A stretch of 64,000 bases of DNA from Membranipora membranacea (lineage: Eukaryota > Bryozoa > Gymnolaemata > Cheilostomatida > Membraniporidae). Below the pieces are notes generated by a model. It was given only the letters and a program-made list of their open reading frames with translations. It was not told the origin of the DNA and did not search any database. A program made the position numbers and the translations under genes. Below, piece by piece: positions 1-12,200 of the stretch; the first letter of the stretch is position 1; every line of letters begins with the position of its first letter. The DNA lies in the NCBI GenBank assembly GCA_914767715.1, contig OU612072.1, forward strand, positions 5,952,001 through 6,016,000. The letters run 5' to 3'.

Positions 1-230
1 GAAGGTTGGACATTTCAAAAAAGTTGGAAATCAGTCTTTGGGATAAATACAGAATGAATTATGACCTATCAAAGGTAAGAATGTCTGCATAAAACCTTAC
101 ATCATAACTTATATAATTATTGAAATTTGCAGGTGGCCAGATTGATGATTTTCCCCCTGTGGATCAAAACCGCGGGCTCTATAACGATCATTGAAGTGTC
201 CCCTCTGTATGTCCTTACTCTGTGGTTGTA
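1..230. other. Left-edge sequence, not shared with the paralogue
   Basis: In the complete paralogue the DNA just upstream of the membrane exon holds the sushi exon, but this stretch has no visible similarity to it. Homology to the second unit starts near 231. A plausible donor (AAAG/GTAAGA, after 84) and a plausible acceptor (TTTGCAG, ending at 132) flank short open stretches. I could not join them in frame to the exon at 301, so no exon is claimed. Confidence 0.4.
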
Positions 231-300
231 TGACTGTGTGAAGTTCCTGTGTGGTGCATTATGTTTTGAATCATGTGCATTTCATAATGATTCTTTTTAG

Positions 301-2951
301 TCCCCACACAATCATTAAAGATCAACTTGAATGCTAGCCTTGGAGGAATTGGAATCTTGATCAGTATGACATCTCTGTTGGTGTATGTTCTCCACTTGGA
401 TAGAAAAAGGTGAGTCCCCAAAGAAAAATGTATAATACATATTAATAAAAATCGGGATAAACCAACAAGAATAAAAAATCCCGAGGTCAGTTTCAATTGG
501 AACTCTTGCTAGCTCGTCAGTTATAGAATCAGTTTGTATAACTTGCCTTTGCACCTGCGAAGGAGCAGCACACAAACGACAAAAAGTCTGCGTGACAACT
601 TTAACAATTAACGACCAGCTTACAAATTGCTAATTGAAACATTGACACCTGTTGAAGCACTTATATCTATTTCTATAAAGCAGGTTCATAGAGCCTTGAT
701 TTAGTGAAGTGCTGGGTACCCTTCTAGTGATTTCTTGATGGAAAGCATAAGAAACTGGCATAACAACAACCTGTCTGATATGATGATGCTAGTTTGACAT
801 TTTTTAGATGTATTACCCCTGGTAGCAAACCGAAGACAACGATATGCCGTCCTCTTCCACCAGTACCGGTCGGTGAGGGATCAGGTATGTATGCTTTAAA
901 TCTCATTCCTTATTATGTTAAGTTATTAATTAGTCGCACTTCTTCTGGTCGTACGAATCATTTGTATTCAATTTGAATAATGTGCGTTTGAACCTGATTT
1001 ATGACCGCGTTTGATTTAGGAAACCAAGCCAAATACTTGATATTCGACACCAATCTCACAGTATCTCTTTTTGACACTTTGCCTGAACCACCAGGGAATC
1101 ATCAACTAATTCTGTGATTAAATAATTGCATAATTATATTTCCGTGATGTTATTGAATAAGTTAATGAGACAAAAAGAACAGTATTCTGATGATAATACT
1201 TCAACACAAACTCAACAATGTAAACCAAATACAATGTACATTCCTATTGGCTTTTAGTGTTTTTTCTTGAGGGCGTTGGTGATATCAGAGAGAGCACTGT
1301 TCTGACATAGGCTGTCATCTGCGCAGCCAGTGTATCTCAGGAAGTTCGGTCGATTCTTTGTATGCAGAAACTCCTCTGGACATAGCTTGCAAATACATCT
1401 ACCTGTGCTTTCCTGAATCTGGTGTGAGGCATTATCAGGAGCTCCACACTGCATACATGCCTTTCTGCACCAATACCAGTCATCATGTGGTACTTCTCGC
1501 AACAAGTAGAAAGCTAAAAAAAAGGGTTTAAAAATTCGACAAACATTACAAAAACTCACCTTCACAAGCCAGTGAGACAGTGCACAACAAATTAAAGCAG
1601 ATCATCTAGGCAAAGTGGAGATGTAAGGGCAATTTTGTGAAAGCACCGCCTCTAATGAAACAGCTTACATAAAGAGTTCCACTCCAAAAATGACTGAATT
1701 ATCAGTGTAGTACCAAGTCACAAGTTTTGTTGGCTGCATATATTTCACTGCATAGCAGTATGCAATGGAGATGATTTAACTTACATGGTCTGGTTCCATC
1801 ACTGCAGAACTGTCTCCAATCCACTTTCCCCCAGTCTCTTTGTATATCTTCCCAGTTCACGGTTAAACTATGAATTGATGCAGCAGCAATAATGACATAT
1901 AAGACAAATACAACCATTCCCATTTTGCCTTGAGCTTAATATAAAGATGAAACAGGACTTAATTGGGATTTATATGGTTGGTTTTATCTCATGAGGTGTT
2001 TTGGATGTCGTCAAGTGCTGTAGCAATAGCAGTTGTGGATTAGGATTAGTGGTTTAGAATGATATCACCTCCATTCTGCTGATAGCATTCAACCAATAAT
2101 TTGGCTGCAGATAAAGCTTATAATCGATTGACGCATTGTTTAATCCGATAAGTAATTTCATCATCAGATGGCAGGTGTTACGCTGCACTTTTAACCATGG
2201 CACTAAATACGAGATGATGTAAGCTATCTACTTATGCCACATATTTCAAGCTTTTCTCTTAGGGGATGCAACTATGTAACATCATTTTTGCATATGGCGC
2301 TGGCAGTGATATTATAGTAATGGCTTTTCAATTTATGACCATAGTTGACCATAAAAATGTATATTGGTATGGCTGTCTCATTTTACAGGTTGTGCCAGTG
2401 AAAGTTATAATGAGATTGACTGTGATTATGGATATGAATCTATAGAAACTACAAACCCTTTTGTTGAGTGTCGCTCAATAAACGAAAACTTCACTCTCAG
2501 CAATGATCAACAGAACACTGTAGGACAGGATTTAAAACTCGGCTCAGATACTAGTCATAGGATGATAACAGATGGTTCACGCAGAGTTGAGTGCAGGCCT
2601 CTATCACTTGAGCTATACAAGTCGGTCTTAGAGGAGATGCGTAAAAAAGGTATTGATCTTGATCAAAAAGGAAACACAATTACAACACAGAGCCAACATC
2701 CTTGTACTACGGATGATGTAGAAGCTCAATACAAGAACTGGCCTAATTTAATGAATGAATCGCAGCCAGTGCGATCGGACACAGGCTCGGCTGACGAAGA
2801 AACAAACTCAAACTCTCATCATAGTGCGCAAACTACATATGGACAACCCCAAGCTGAATCTGGATGTTATGATGAAGACGCTGAGAGTGTCGGTGAAGTT
2901 TATTGTCTCTCAGGCGATGTAAATACATTATACAAAGCTTCATCTGATTGA
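301..2951 (+). CDS. CUB/sushi-family receptor, copy 1: 3' exons only (membrane helix and tyrosine-rich tail)
   Basis: Three exons of a receptor whose 5' part lies left of the window: 301-409 (membrane helix), 808-884 (proline-rich segment) and 2389-2951 (tail, ending in TGA). Phases 1, 2 and 1 match those of the complete paralogue at 9225-15108, and the last two exons have identical lengths (77 and 563 nt). The helix is followed by the stop-transfer run DRKR. The 77-nt exon encodes RPLPPVP, a class I SH3-ligand pattern. The tail has YNEI and YESI five residues apart, then YKSV, YKNW, YDED and YCLS. Its tyrosine positions are nearly the same as in copy 2 although the residues around them differ, which suggests a working tail. 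It lacks six bases (two codons) in front of the helix compared with copy 2. The absence of its extracellular exons is a window effect, not damage. Confidence 0.85.
1254..1923 (-). CDS. Small secreted cysteine-rich protein, nested antisense in a receptor intron (copy A)
   Basis: Two exons on the minus strand, 1785-1923 and 1254-1513. The donor is GTAAGT, the acceptor TTTTTAG, the intron phase is 1, and the frame is continuous for 132 codons plus TAA. The protein starts with a hydrophobic signal peptide (about 1-19), then WEDIQRDWGKVDWRQFC. The second exon is cysteine-rich (WCRKACMQC, CICKLC, GCADDSLC), giving nine cysteines in the predicted mature chain. No membrane helix is visible after the signal peptide, so I infer secretion. 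I recognise no family. The gene lies wholly inside the last intron (885-2388) of the receptor gene on the other strand and was duplicated with it: the copy at 12960-13629 keeps the same exon lengths and all nine cysteines. Being intact in both copies argues for a real gene; its function is unknown. Confidence 0.8.
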
Positions 2952-3125
2952 TGATTAACTGATTTTAAATTTAGCTATTACCCTTTACTAATAATTTGGT
3001 CATCAATACTGGTGGCAATGCCAACATATCATTCTTCTTTAGGTCCATTCATATGTGTAATTTTATCTGTAATTCTGAATCTCATTATCCATTGTTATGA
3101 AGCTGATCTGCAAAAGAAATGAGCT

Positions 3126-3131
3126 AATAAA
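3126..3131 (+). terminator. Poly(A) signal AATAAA of receptor copy 1
   Basis: AATAAA about 175 bases after the stop codon, in the context GAGCTAATAAAACATCAC. The same motif in the same context follows the stop of copy 2. Confidence 0.6.
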
Positions 3132-3423
3132 ACATCACTTTTTCAACCATACAAATGCTGCGACACTAATCTGATCACATACTGTTTTGGTATGCTTTGT
3201 CCATTTGCCTATTTTAAACTTTCAATCATAGTTGGAATCATAATATTTGGTTAATCCTGTTAAACTTGCTCTTCCAGAAAACATATATTCTTAAAGGCGG
3301 AAGCCAATCATAGTATGATTTTGTGTGACAAACAATAAAATGAACTCACGATACACACATAACATAAACAAGCACACAATGCAAAGGGTATGCAGCCACG
3401 GCTTTGCTGCGCTAAGAACCCAT

Positions 3424-3490
3424 CCGGATGCCTATCGGACAACCACCGGTTGTCCGCTCGGCATCCGGTGGTTGTCCGATAGGCATCCGG
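3424..3490. repeat. Perfect 26-bp inverted repeat (hairpin)
   Basis: Arms 3424-3449 and 3465-3490 are exact reverse complements, separated by 15 bases. Further partial copies of the arm motif follow at once (CATCGGACAACCACC), so the hairpin is built from a short tandem motif. Confidence 0.9.
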
Positions 3491-3626
3491 TTGGCCATCG
3501 GACAACCACCAGATGCTAAATAGGCATCCGGTTGCAAAAATCGCTTCCGGACACAAATTTGACAGAGGCGGATGGGTTCGTAACAGAGAAGGATGGGTTA
3601 TGGACACTCATCATCCAAGCAAAAGA

Positions 3627-3797
3627 CCCATCTGGACATGTTTTTAGCAGCTAAAATTACTGCTCAAAGCCCATCCGGACATGATTTTAGCAGCTAATTA
3701 ACTGCTCAAAGCCCATCCGGACAGGTTTTTAGCAGCTTAAATTACCGCTCAAAGCCCATCCGGACAGGTTTTAAGCAGCTAAAATCGCTGCTTAAAG
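3627..3797. repeat. Four-copy minisatellite, unit about 43 bp
   Basis: Four consecutive units each begin CCCATCCGGACA (CCCATCTGGACA in the first), run through TTTTAGCAGCT and an AT-rich stretch, and end GCTCAAAG or GCTTAAAG. The span of 171 bases equals four units of about 43. Confidence 0.85.
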
Positions 3798-4710
3798 CCG
3801 ATCCGGATGGGCAAAATGTCAAGTGGACATCCACATGCTGAGACCAAGGAGTTAACTCCTTGCCGATACAATACAAAATAATATTAAGTGGTCGCCCATT
3901 TCATAGGAACACAAGTGCCAAATGGACGTCAATAGGTAATACATCTGTGATTGGGTGAAGGTCAACTTGTTGCACCCATCCTCCAAAATAAAATGATTAG
4001 TTTGCTTATGACAAATGAGGGTGTAGCCAATTCAAAAGCACTGCTATCAGTGATATTGAACCCTGTTAATATTTTCAGGTGTATTTGCAATGGAAATTTA
4101 TTGAATTAAAGTTTGAAATTCTTTTTGCAAAATCATTTTAGGAAGATCAATGCATACGGTTTGGCTAACGAAAATTAGACCGGAAATGTGTGAAAAATGC
4201 AACAGTCTCACTTATGGGGCCACTGAAAAATTCTGACAACGAATTTTCAACCAATAGTCACCAATATAGAAGAGAAGAAGCATACCATCATATTGAGTGG
4301 TCTGGGTAAAGATTTGAAACAACCTGAAGCAGGCCTATTGAGGTGACAAGTCAACATAGTTTGCATTTAAAGCAATGGGGAAATAAATAGAGGTGTTGGA
4401 CCATAATGGCTTGACTACTGCTGAGTCGAGATCAAGGTCAGTCATAACAGGACCAATAGACATTCATTTAACAATATAAAGTCCAGTCAACTGGACACAC
4501 TAATACTCATCAAGGTGGACGGCCACTTAACACTTGAAATGCATGCTAAACGGATGGCCAATTGACAGTGCATTGTTGTTTATATTGATTTATAAAACGG
4601 ACGGCTATTTAGCAGTAAAAGACGGGTGTTTAGCACAAGTGGATGGCTATTTAACAGAGGTAATAAGTGGTCGGCCTTTTAGCGGACACATTTATTGATC
4701 ACAACAGCTT

Positions 4711-4740
4711 TGCCCCTGCCCCTGCCCCTGCCCCTACCCT
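4711..4740. repeat. CCCCTG hexamer repeat (unit A)
   Basis: Four to five CCCCTG/CCCCTA hexamers in the run after AGCTTTG. Unit B has fewer at about 15566-15590, so the tract differs in length between units. Confidence 0.8.
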
Positions 4741-7700
4741 CACCTTAATTTATATTGACAAATAAATTAAGCAAATCCTGTTATACTTGCTATGGAAACG
4801 CTACCCAACTCAATGCAATATAAGGTTTGTTTCATGTCAATAGATTTTTTGACCAATTGACCAAGTAAAATATAAAACATTACCCCTAAATGCCTGTCAA
4901 TTCCCTATATTATATGTATGCATATGGTATGCATGATATATAATTTTACTATCTATGGTGAGTGATGACTCAATATAGATGAAGAGAACAAAAAGATGTA
5001 ATATGAAAACTTTCTCTACAATTTTTCTTCATCCTTCATTGTCCATTGTGGATTTTACAATAGTATCTGATTGGCCAATTAGTAGTGTACTTGACTAATG
5101 TCAGGTGATAAAATTTGACTCAGGGTAGGAGGCGTGGCTTGTTACTCTTGGTCATTAGCTACTTATTTGTATACAAACATTGTGAAAGCACATGGTTATA
5201 TCAATGCTCAGATGGCTTGCAATGTGAGTTAGTGACATTACATTATCAAACACTCATGAGGTGGCAAGGTCAACCATTTAAGGTTAGTGCATGTGAGTTG
5301 GAGACAGAAAAAATTAAAATATAATTTTCAGCCACTTGAGTTCAGGGTTTATAGCTGGAGTTGAAATAAAATAATATTATAACTCCAGCTGTTTTATAGG
5401 GCTAAAATATAAAATAAAAAAACACCTCCCTCCACCTACAAATCTTCACACTGTCATTTAGATCAAGGTATTATTTGGAGTGGCCTTATATGTAAATGCC
5501 ATCAGGGTTAAAAAATCATTTTGTAATCATCTCTGTTATTATCTAGTATCAGTGTTACAAAAGTATGTATAATTATCAAAAGGAAAAGAGAAGTTAGCCT
5601 AAAGTACAATGAATTTAGGCTTCTGAATTGGAGTTTTCAAGACTGTAACGAACAAACCGTCCGGCTACCACCTACTTAAATCATTGAATGATGCTGCTCT
5701 TAGATTGCATGTAAGGTGAAAAGTCACTAAGGTTTGGCGGGGTATTTGATCTTATGACAACTCCTGGGTAAAAATAATATGATTGTCAGTGACATTGGCA
5801 CAAAGTTTGCGAGATGGTGGACCGATTTACTATGGAAATATGAATATATACAACTTGTTTATGACCTACCTGTTATGTGAGGACAATCAATAGTTTCGAA
5901 CTCAAAGTATATTTAGTTGAACATACTTATTACTTATACTGTTTGCTGCATCAAAGAGGGTTTTTGTTCTTAGAAGCTTGCTCCATCTGTAAACCGCTTT
6001 GGGAAGAGATAAAAGAATCAAACAAACGGTTGAGCAATGGCATGTAATTTTAACATTTTTTTATAGCGAAAAATTGCATCATTTCAAAAGAGTTACCTCA
6101 GTATATGCCAAACAACAGCAAACAGTTTAAGCTTCTCATTCCCTTTACTTATATACAGGGAAGAAAGGACTCAATACTCGATTATGATTAGAAAAACGGA
6201 GACCTTTTGGCTATTTATCTATGTTTTAGTACGCAAATTGCTGAAACCAGTTTTTGCAGCTTAAGTCAGAGGCTATAAGTTAATTCCTCTCAAATATGCA
6301 AATCTTTATCTACTTAATGATCCCTTTGTACTTTAAGATACATGACGCATACTTTGGATGAGTAACCTTGAACAAAAACAAAACATGTCATTGGCACCAG
6401 GATTTAACTCTGCCACCTGTCCTTAATCTGATGTGAACGAAGGATTATGAGTGGGTTTGACGGCAGGTAAAAGAAAAAGACCTGTGTTATGTTTTGATGC
6501 TATAGTTGATAATTTATAACTAATTCGATCTCTTTTTCATTTTTAACAGAGAACCAATTAAAATGGTGCCTTTATCCCATTTCACTGTCATAATAATTAT
6601 ACATTTCCTAGTCAAATTTTTAAATCATCCCTTATGTTATGAGTTATGTATTTCAATTACACAATATTGTGCTCAAAAACTCTGTAAATAAGTAATTTAA
6701 GCATTTTTTCCGTTTGCTGTTTTAAGAGACACTGGATTCTTGTGTTCACATAGTTATAATTTATAATATTTGACCGAAGTTCTTGACTTTAGCAATTTTC
6801 TACTTCTATATTAATTCTGAAAAGACTAGTAGCCAATATCAAAAAAATAATTTGAAGTTTTCATTTAAAGCATAGGCAAGACTTTCTGAAAGTCCTGACT
6901 GTATTTACCTGAAACCATTCAACTCCAACCACAATGGACTAAGTACATTGCGTAAGAGCTACATCCTGTACCAACATGGCAGGTACCTGATTTAATAGTT
7001 GAGTTTTGAGATCAGCACAATATTATTATAACCTACAGTAAAAACTAATCAAATTCTGTAAAAGAACACCTTTGAGGCAGTTATTAGTAAGGGCAGAAGG
7101 CAGGAGATTTTAAAGGCAGGTTAGACTGTTAGAGGCAGAAGCAGGTTTGGGCCTTTTGTGACACGAAGATGCCCCTGAGGATTGTGAAATTTGAGTCCGA
7201 CCTGGATGACTTTGCATCATTGGTGAGGGTACCGGTGAGGCATGAGGCGGGATTGAGGCATGAAACCGATGTTTAGGTTGATGTTCAGCGTCTTCACAAC
7301 AGGGTATAGGACAGAATAGAGTATCAAAATATGACCTGTATTGTGATACAGGGATAATTGCCCAAATCGGGTACACTTACTAATACCTGCTGCACAGCTT
7401 GTTTTTTTTCTTTTACTAGTTTAGACAGAGACAAAAAATGAAGAAGAAACATCTTGTGAAATAATCACCTGACATCAGCTAACAAAGATCCTTGTACCTC
7501 ATTGTGAGTAACACTGATATGGTAGTGATCTTCTTACTAAGGATTAGTGAATGGGGCAATGCAAGCCAAAACCAGGATTTGCCACTTAACTTAGATGGCA
7601 TAAGTCCTCTCAATATTGCAAATCCTCATAATAAAGCCTTAACCGCACAATGCTCTCTTTGTAGTTGTACGTAATGGACGAAGATTTGTTATGTTGTAGT

Positions 7701-7949
7701 GACTTTTTTTTTGGTTTGTTGTTAATCATGCCCAGTGAAATTTACCATATCATTTCAATAGTACAAGCTTTATCTCTTTCAACATCAAATGCCTAATTAG
7801 TAAAAATATATTGATCGTTTATTGATTGAATGAGATTTAGATAACAGTTTTTTTAATATGGTTTAGCCAAGCCAGCAAAGTTACCTGACACAGGCCCTAC
7901 GGGATGCTCTCTGATGCTATGTTCTCATTCATTTATATTTTACATTCAA

Positions 7950-8390
7950 GGAGCATGTTGAAAACATAGTGAAAAAATTGAGATAGATAATTTACACTCT
8001 ACTAGACTTCAAAAGATCAGGCGTCCGATTTGGTACGCTGCAAACTATCTTCATAGCATGTATAAGACCTAACATCATGTATGCATGGTTTACATTGACA
8101 AAACATACTCAGCGATTGAGGATAGAGCAGCTGGAGAATCTGGCTCTTGAAATCATCAAACCAGACACTGAGAGTTATTTTGACAGGGTAACATACTGGA
8201 ATGTCACCCCTATCCTACATCTGATGAATCAGGATGAATCAATCCTACATCTGGATTATACAAAACAAGAACCACTGCCTGCACAAAACCGCACTCAAAC
8301 ACAAACCAGCTCCTCCAATAAAACGAACCCGTCATGTGAAAAACTCAAGTGCAAAACCATCTACTCATAAACAAAACTTAAAATAGGTCC
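7950..8390 (+). mobile_element. LINE reverse-transcriptase 3' relic in unit A
   Basis: Reading on the plus strand, the DNA encodes the C-terminal part of a non-LTR reverse transcriptase with a stop early on: HVENIVKKLR, then IACIRPNIMYAWFTL, RLRIEQLENLALEIIKP and the start of a TPILHLM motif. This is the thumb and post-thumb pattern of jockey/CR1-like elements (arrival of LRP..YA, then LE.lalriI). The same relic lies in unit B at 20330-20815, so it was already decayed when the unit duplicated. Confidence 0.65.
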
Positions 8391-9224
8391 CCACTCATCC
8401 AATGCTGAATGATGTGAACTGTCAATTGTAGTTTTTTTAATACATGTTTTTTTTACAGCTCTCTACTTTTTCTGTTCCCAAAGACAAATAATAGTAATTT
8501 TAAATACTTTGTTGAAAATACTTCGGTCGAAAAAAAAGCTAGATACATGCATACTAAAAAAATGATATTGGGAGAATTTCTGACCAGTGCCGTGTGGAGA
8601 TTTACGTTACGCTGCAATGATAAGACCACAATAAACCTGGTGTTGTTCAGGAAAAAGAATAAGCCATAATTTCCGCTTATTTAAAACAGCATTCCTACAG
8701 TATGCTAAATGAAAAACGATCACCCTGATCTTGCTAAACATTTCCTGGCCAGGCTGCTGGATTGTGTCAATCATGCCTGATGAGTAGCTGGAGCTTTCCA
8801 GCATGAGTCTAAACCAAAGATTGTCGCCAATAAGGTATGGCCAATAAGTTATCGCCACTTTTGATGCTATGGTAGCAAATTTACTTTAGGGCAAAAAGGT
8901 TGCTGGAGATTACCAGTAATGATTTATTGATAATTTCAACATAAAAATTGCATAAAATTTGCTAATGCTCTAAAGCCCAGAAAAGAATATGTTTTTCTCA
9001 GCATTGTTTTGAAACAAGCAAAAAAAATATATATTGTTAAAATCTGAATCAAGTGTTAATTGATCATTGTTGAAACAAAAGAAGTGAAAAACCTTACCCA
9101 AAATCATATACTAAAATCATTTTATTCTTCGCATTTGACATAAATGGTAGGAAAACGATTATTATTGATTTTTAGTAGATATCGAACCTAAACGAAAATT
9201 TGTGATATTTTTTAGTTAATGTGC

Positions 9225-12200
9225 ATGAAAGTCGACATCATGACAGCAGCCTGGTGAGTAACTGAATAGCCAAATGTAAAATGACCAAAGTAATGTGTAG
9301 TTATTCATGTTCAGTGGTCGGTAACACATCCTTTCTGCCTTGAAAAAAGGGATTATCTCTGATGAAAAGACAATCCGGAACGAACTATTTATGTGTAGTG
9401 GTAATACCTGAATATCCGTACATCATAATAATAACCATAATTATTAAATACTGATCCTGTAATTTTATTTCTACTCAGGTATTCCAGAGAACCTGAGGCA
9501 AAGGGAGCAGCGAGTTTGTGGACATCACTTGTTACAGTTCTGTTGTTATCTCCAATTCTTGTCAGAGGTATGTATTTATTTCATTGGACACAGTCTTATA
9601 GTTAGAGATGCATCTGGTACAAGATCTGGTACAAGATCGTTACGCATATTTATGGGTATCTCTTTCGGGTTTTAGCTCTGGGTCGGTCAGATTTCAGTTT
9701 TGCTGATACCCTCTCACCCAGCCTAACCAGTCATACCAGTTGTTCAAATAAATAATAGTACTGCTGGTTGGTCAAAAATCAACTCCCCCTCCCAGGTTCA
9801 TATCCGGGGCTACGTCACCAGCAGACCTGAATCTTAGCATTAGGCCATACGGTTTAATGTTTTCAAGAAAATGCCAACAATATGATTTGCTTTAAATTAT
9901 ATTCAAGTCATATTCAATATTCTGTATCGTATTGACATATGTAGACCCCAATATAAAGAGAGCCATTAAGGCTCTGACTAAATGATTTGTTATGCAGTGA
10001 AATCAGTTGACGTTCGTAAGTATGCATATGAAAATATTTCGCTGGGGCGGTTCAAACATTGGTTTGATATGTTGTTTCAAACTATTTCAGAGTTTACCCT
10101 TTAACCTGAAGATTTATAGTTAGAATAAATCATTTTCAAATGAGTGTCCGAGGAAGAGCTATCAAATTAAAGTATAGGGTCGATGGTCCCCAGTTTTTTG
10201 TTCGGTTATCCTCTTAACAATTGTATTTATTTCAGGTGAAAATGAATCTACCCTGCAATTGGACTATAGCGCCAGGTTCTGCAACCCTAAAAATGAAATC
10301 GCTCTCTCAAATACAGACAAAGTCACCCATGGAGAACTTTTTAGTCCTGAATTTGACATATCTAACAGGAATGGCAGCAATATCAATAATACCGTGCAAT
10401 GTAGTATTATAATCAGGGCTAATAGTGGAAACTCTATGATGGTTTTAGTCTTCAAACCACAAAATGGTATGTCAGAATTTTGCCCTGAGGATATTTACAT
10501 CAATAACCAGAACATTTCAGGATTATGCGGGGAGCAAAAAATCCTTCTACAACAGGAGAACACCATCACACTGCAGTTGAGGAATGACAGCACGCCTAAA
10601 TTCATTATTGCTTTTCAAAGTAAGCTCACAATTTTATGTAGCAATATAATAGCCAACTTGATCATTTGCGCAATTTAATTGTGTAGGGAAACATATTATT
10701 GGCAACTTAGCAACAGGAAATCTCACAGCATATTAAATTTTTATTTGGTATGCGGATTCTTACTCAGCCAGAATACTGGCTTATGATGGAAATGAACTCA
10801 TAAATCTCTTCTTTTTTTTAGTTTACCAAACATTTATGCTGGCTGAGGAATCTGGATTCATTGACGCTAAGAGGCATCCAACAGGGTACATCACAAACAA
10901 ATCACCAAAGAAGACAACATCCTCTCAACAAAGTTTAGATTCCCTCAGAAATTCAACAACCAATATGCAAACAATCTTACTACAGCTTGTCCATTTGCCA
11001 GCAACGGCAAATCTCAAGATCCAAATAGAGCTGGTTGATATAGCCTATCCTGGTGGGTTCTTCTTTGAAATTTTTCATGAAGTACAATCAAATGGACGCA
11101 CAGGTGAAGTTAATGAATGGATATTTCGGACATCAAGACCGGTTAGAGAGGAACATGGAATGTTTATAGGCAGCTCAAATCTAACATTTCGATATGACAG
11201 TATACGCCTTCACAAAGGATTGGAGCACATCCGCATAAAGTACAATAGTGAGTATGACTCTGTTTGGTTATGTTATACAGAAATAGAAAAAATCCCAATT
11301 AGAGGGATTTTCGATATTTTTTGAGATTGAGCCTTCGCCTGTGAAATATTGGACTTTTAACACTATTTAAATACTTGTAGTTGAGTCTTGTGATGAAGAT
11401 ATCCCGATGCTCAGGACACTTAGTCAAGTTCGCTATAACTCATCTGCATATGAAGCTACTTGTATGAAAGGTTACCAGTTAACAAATAGACAGACAACTT
11501 TCAACTGCAATAATCAAATATGGTATCCTCCTCTCAACTGCACAAGGGATGAGTCTGCTGACATCTCAACAACAATCGGTTCAACAACAGGTGACAATTT
11601 TATTGGTTGGGTTATTCCATTTTGTGTATTGGTGCCCGTTTCATTATATACTGTGGATTCCGAACTATGAAGTAACCATTATGAACGGGTTTATTTCACA
11701 TTTACACAAGGCAGATTAGTGTAATCTAACAATTCAGACCAAAAAAAATTGGATGGTATTTTGACTGCGTGAGGTCCCTGTTTGGTAAATTATGTTTTGA
11801 ATCATGTGCATTTCAGATGATTCTTTTTAGTCCCCACAGAATCATCAAATACCAACTTGGATGCTATATATAGCCTTGGAGGTATTGGATTCTTCATTAT
11901 CCTGACATCTCTGTTTGTGTATGTTCTCCACTTAGATAGAAAAAGGTGAGTCCCTGAGCAAAAAATATTTAATGCTTGTTCATATAAATGCGAATTGGGA
12001 TATCTCAACAAGAATCAAGAAACCCAGGGGACTAGCTTGTTGCTTATTGAGATATTTTTTATAAGTTGCCTAAGCGCTTGCAAACGAGCAGCACATAAAA
12101 TAACAAACAATATGTAAGACATCTCTATCGGGTAACAAGCAGCTTACAAATTTCTGATTGAAACCCGTTGAAGCTCTTATATACATACGGAAATTTCTTG

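Larger units (their letters stand above)
3402..4709. repeat. Unit-A-only block of hairpin, minisatellite and CCCATCCGGA-type repeats
   Basis: Unit B runs straight from GCCACGGCTTTG into the CCCCTG hexamers, while unit A has about 1.3 kb in between, bounded by GCTTTG on both sides. The block is rich in CCCATCCGG and AAGTGGAC-type motifs. It is either an insertion in A or a deletion between short direct repeats in B. It holds the perfect inverted repeat at 3424-3490 and the four-copy minisatellite at 3627-3797. No ORF is supported. Confidence 0.75.
2952..9224. other. Intergenic part of unit A
   Basis: About 6.3 kb between the end of receptor copy 1 and the start of copy 2. It holds the poly(A) signal of copy 1, the unit-A-only repeat block (3402-4709), a hexamer repeat, and a LINE relic near 7950-8390. 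Short ORFs occur (for example near 5115-5324 plus and 7110-7376 minus), but they are not preserved between the two units, so I do not call them genes. Confidence 0.6.
231..11761 (+). repeat. Tandem duplication unit A (about 11.5 kb)
   Basis: From 231 onward this DNA matches the DNA from 11762 onward almost base for base over long stretches, including exons, introns and intergenic parts. The offset is 11531 bases at the left end. The unit holds the membrane and tail exons of one receptor gene, a nested opposite-strand gene, about 6 kb of intergenic DNA with a LINE relic, and the first exons of the next receptor gene. The repeat boundary therefore cuts through the receptor genes and every junction rebuilds one. 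Unit A has a block (about 3402-4709) missing from unit B and lacks unit B's MITE and LINE. Confidence 0.95.

Noticed and set aside
3627-3797. CRISPR-like array
   Set aside because: The units are contiguous with no unique spacers, and this is animal nuclear DNA; it is a minisatellite.
5115-5324. 69-codon plus-strand ORF in the intergenic part of unit A
   Set aside because: The unit B counterpart (15719-15907) starts differently and the flanking frame is shifted. There is no signal of conserved coding.
7110-7376. Proline/serine-rich minus-strand ORF of 88 codons
   Set aside because: The unit B copy of the same DNA has an in-frame stop (KH then stop), so the frame is not maintained.
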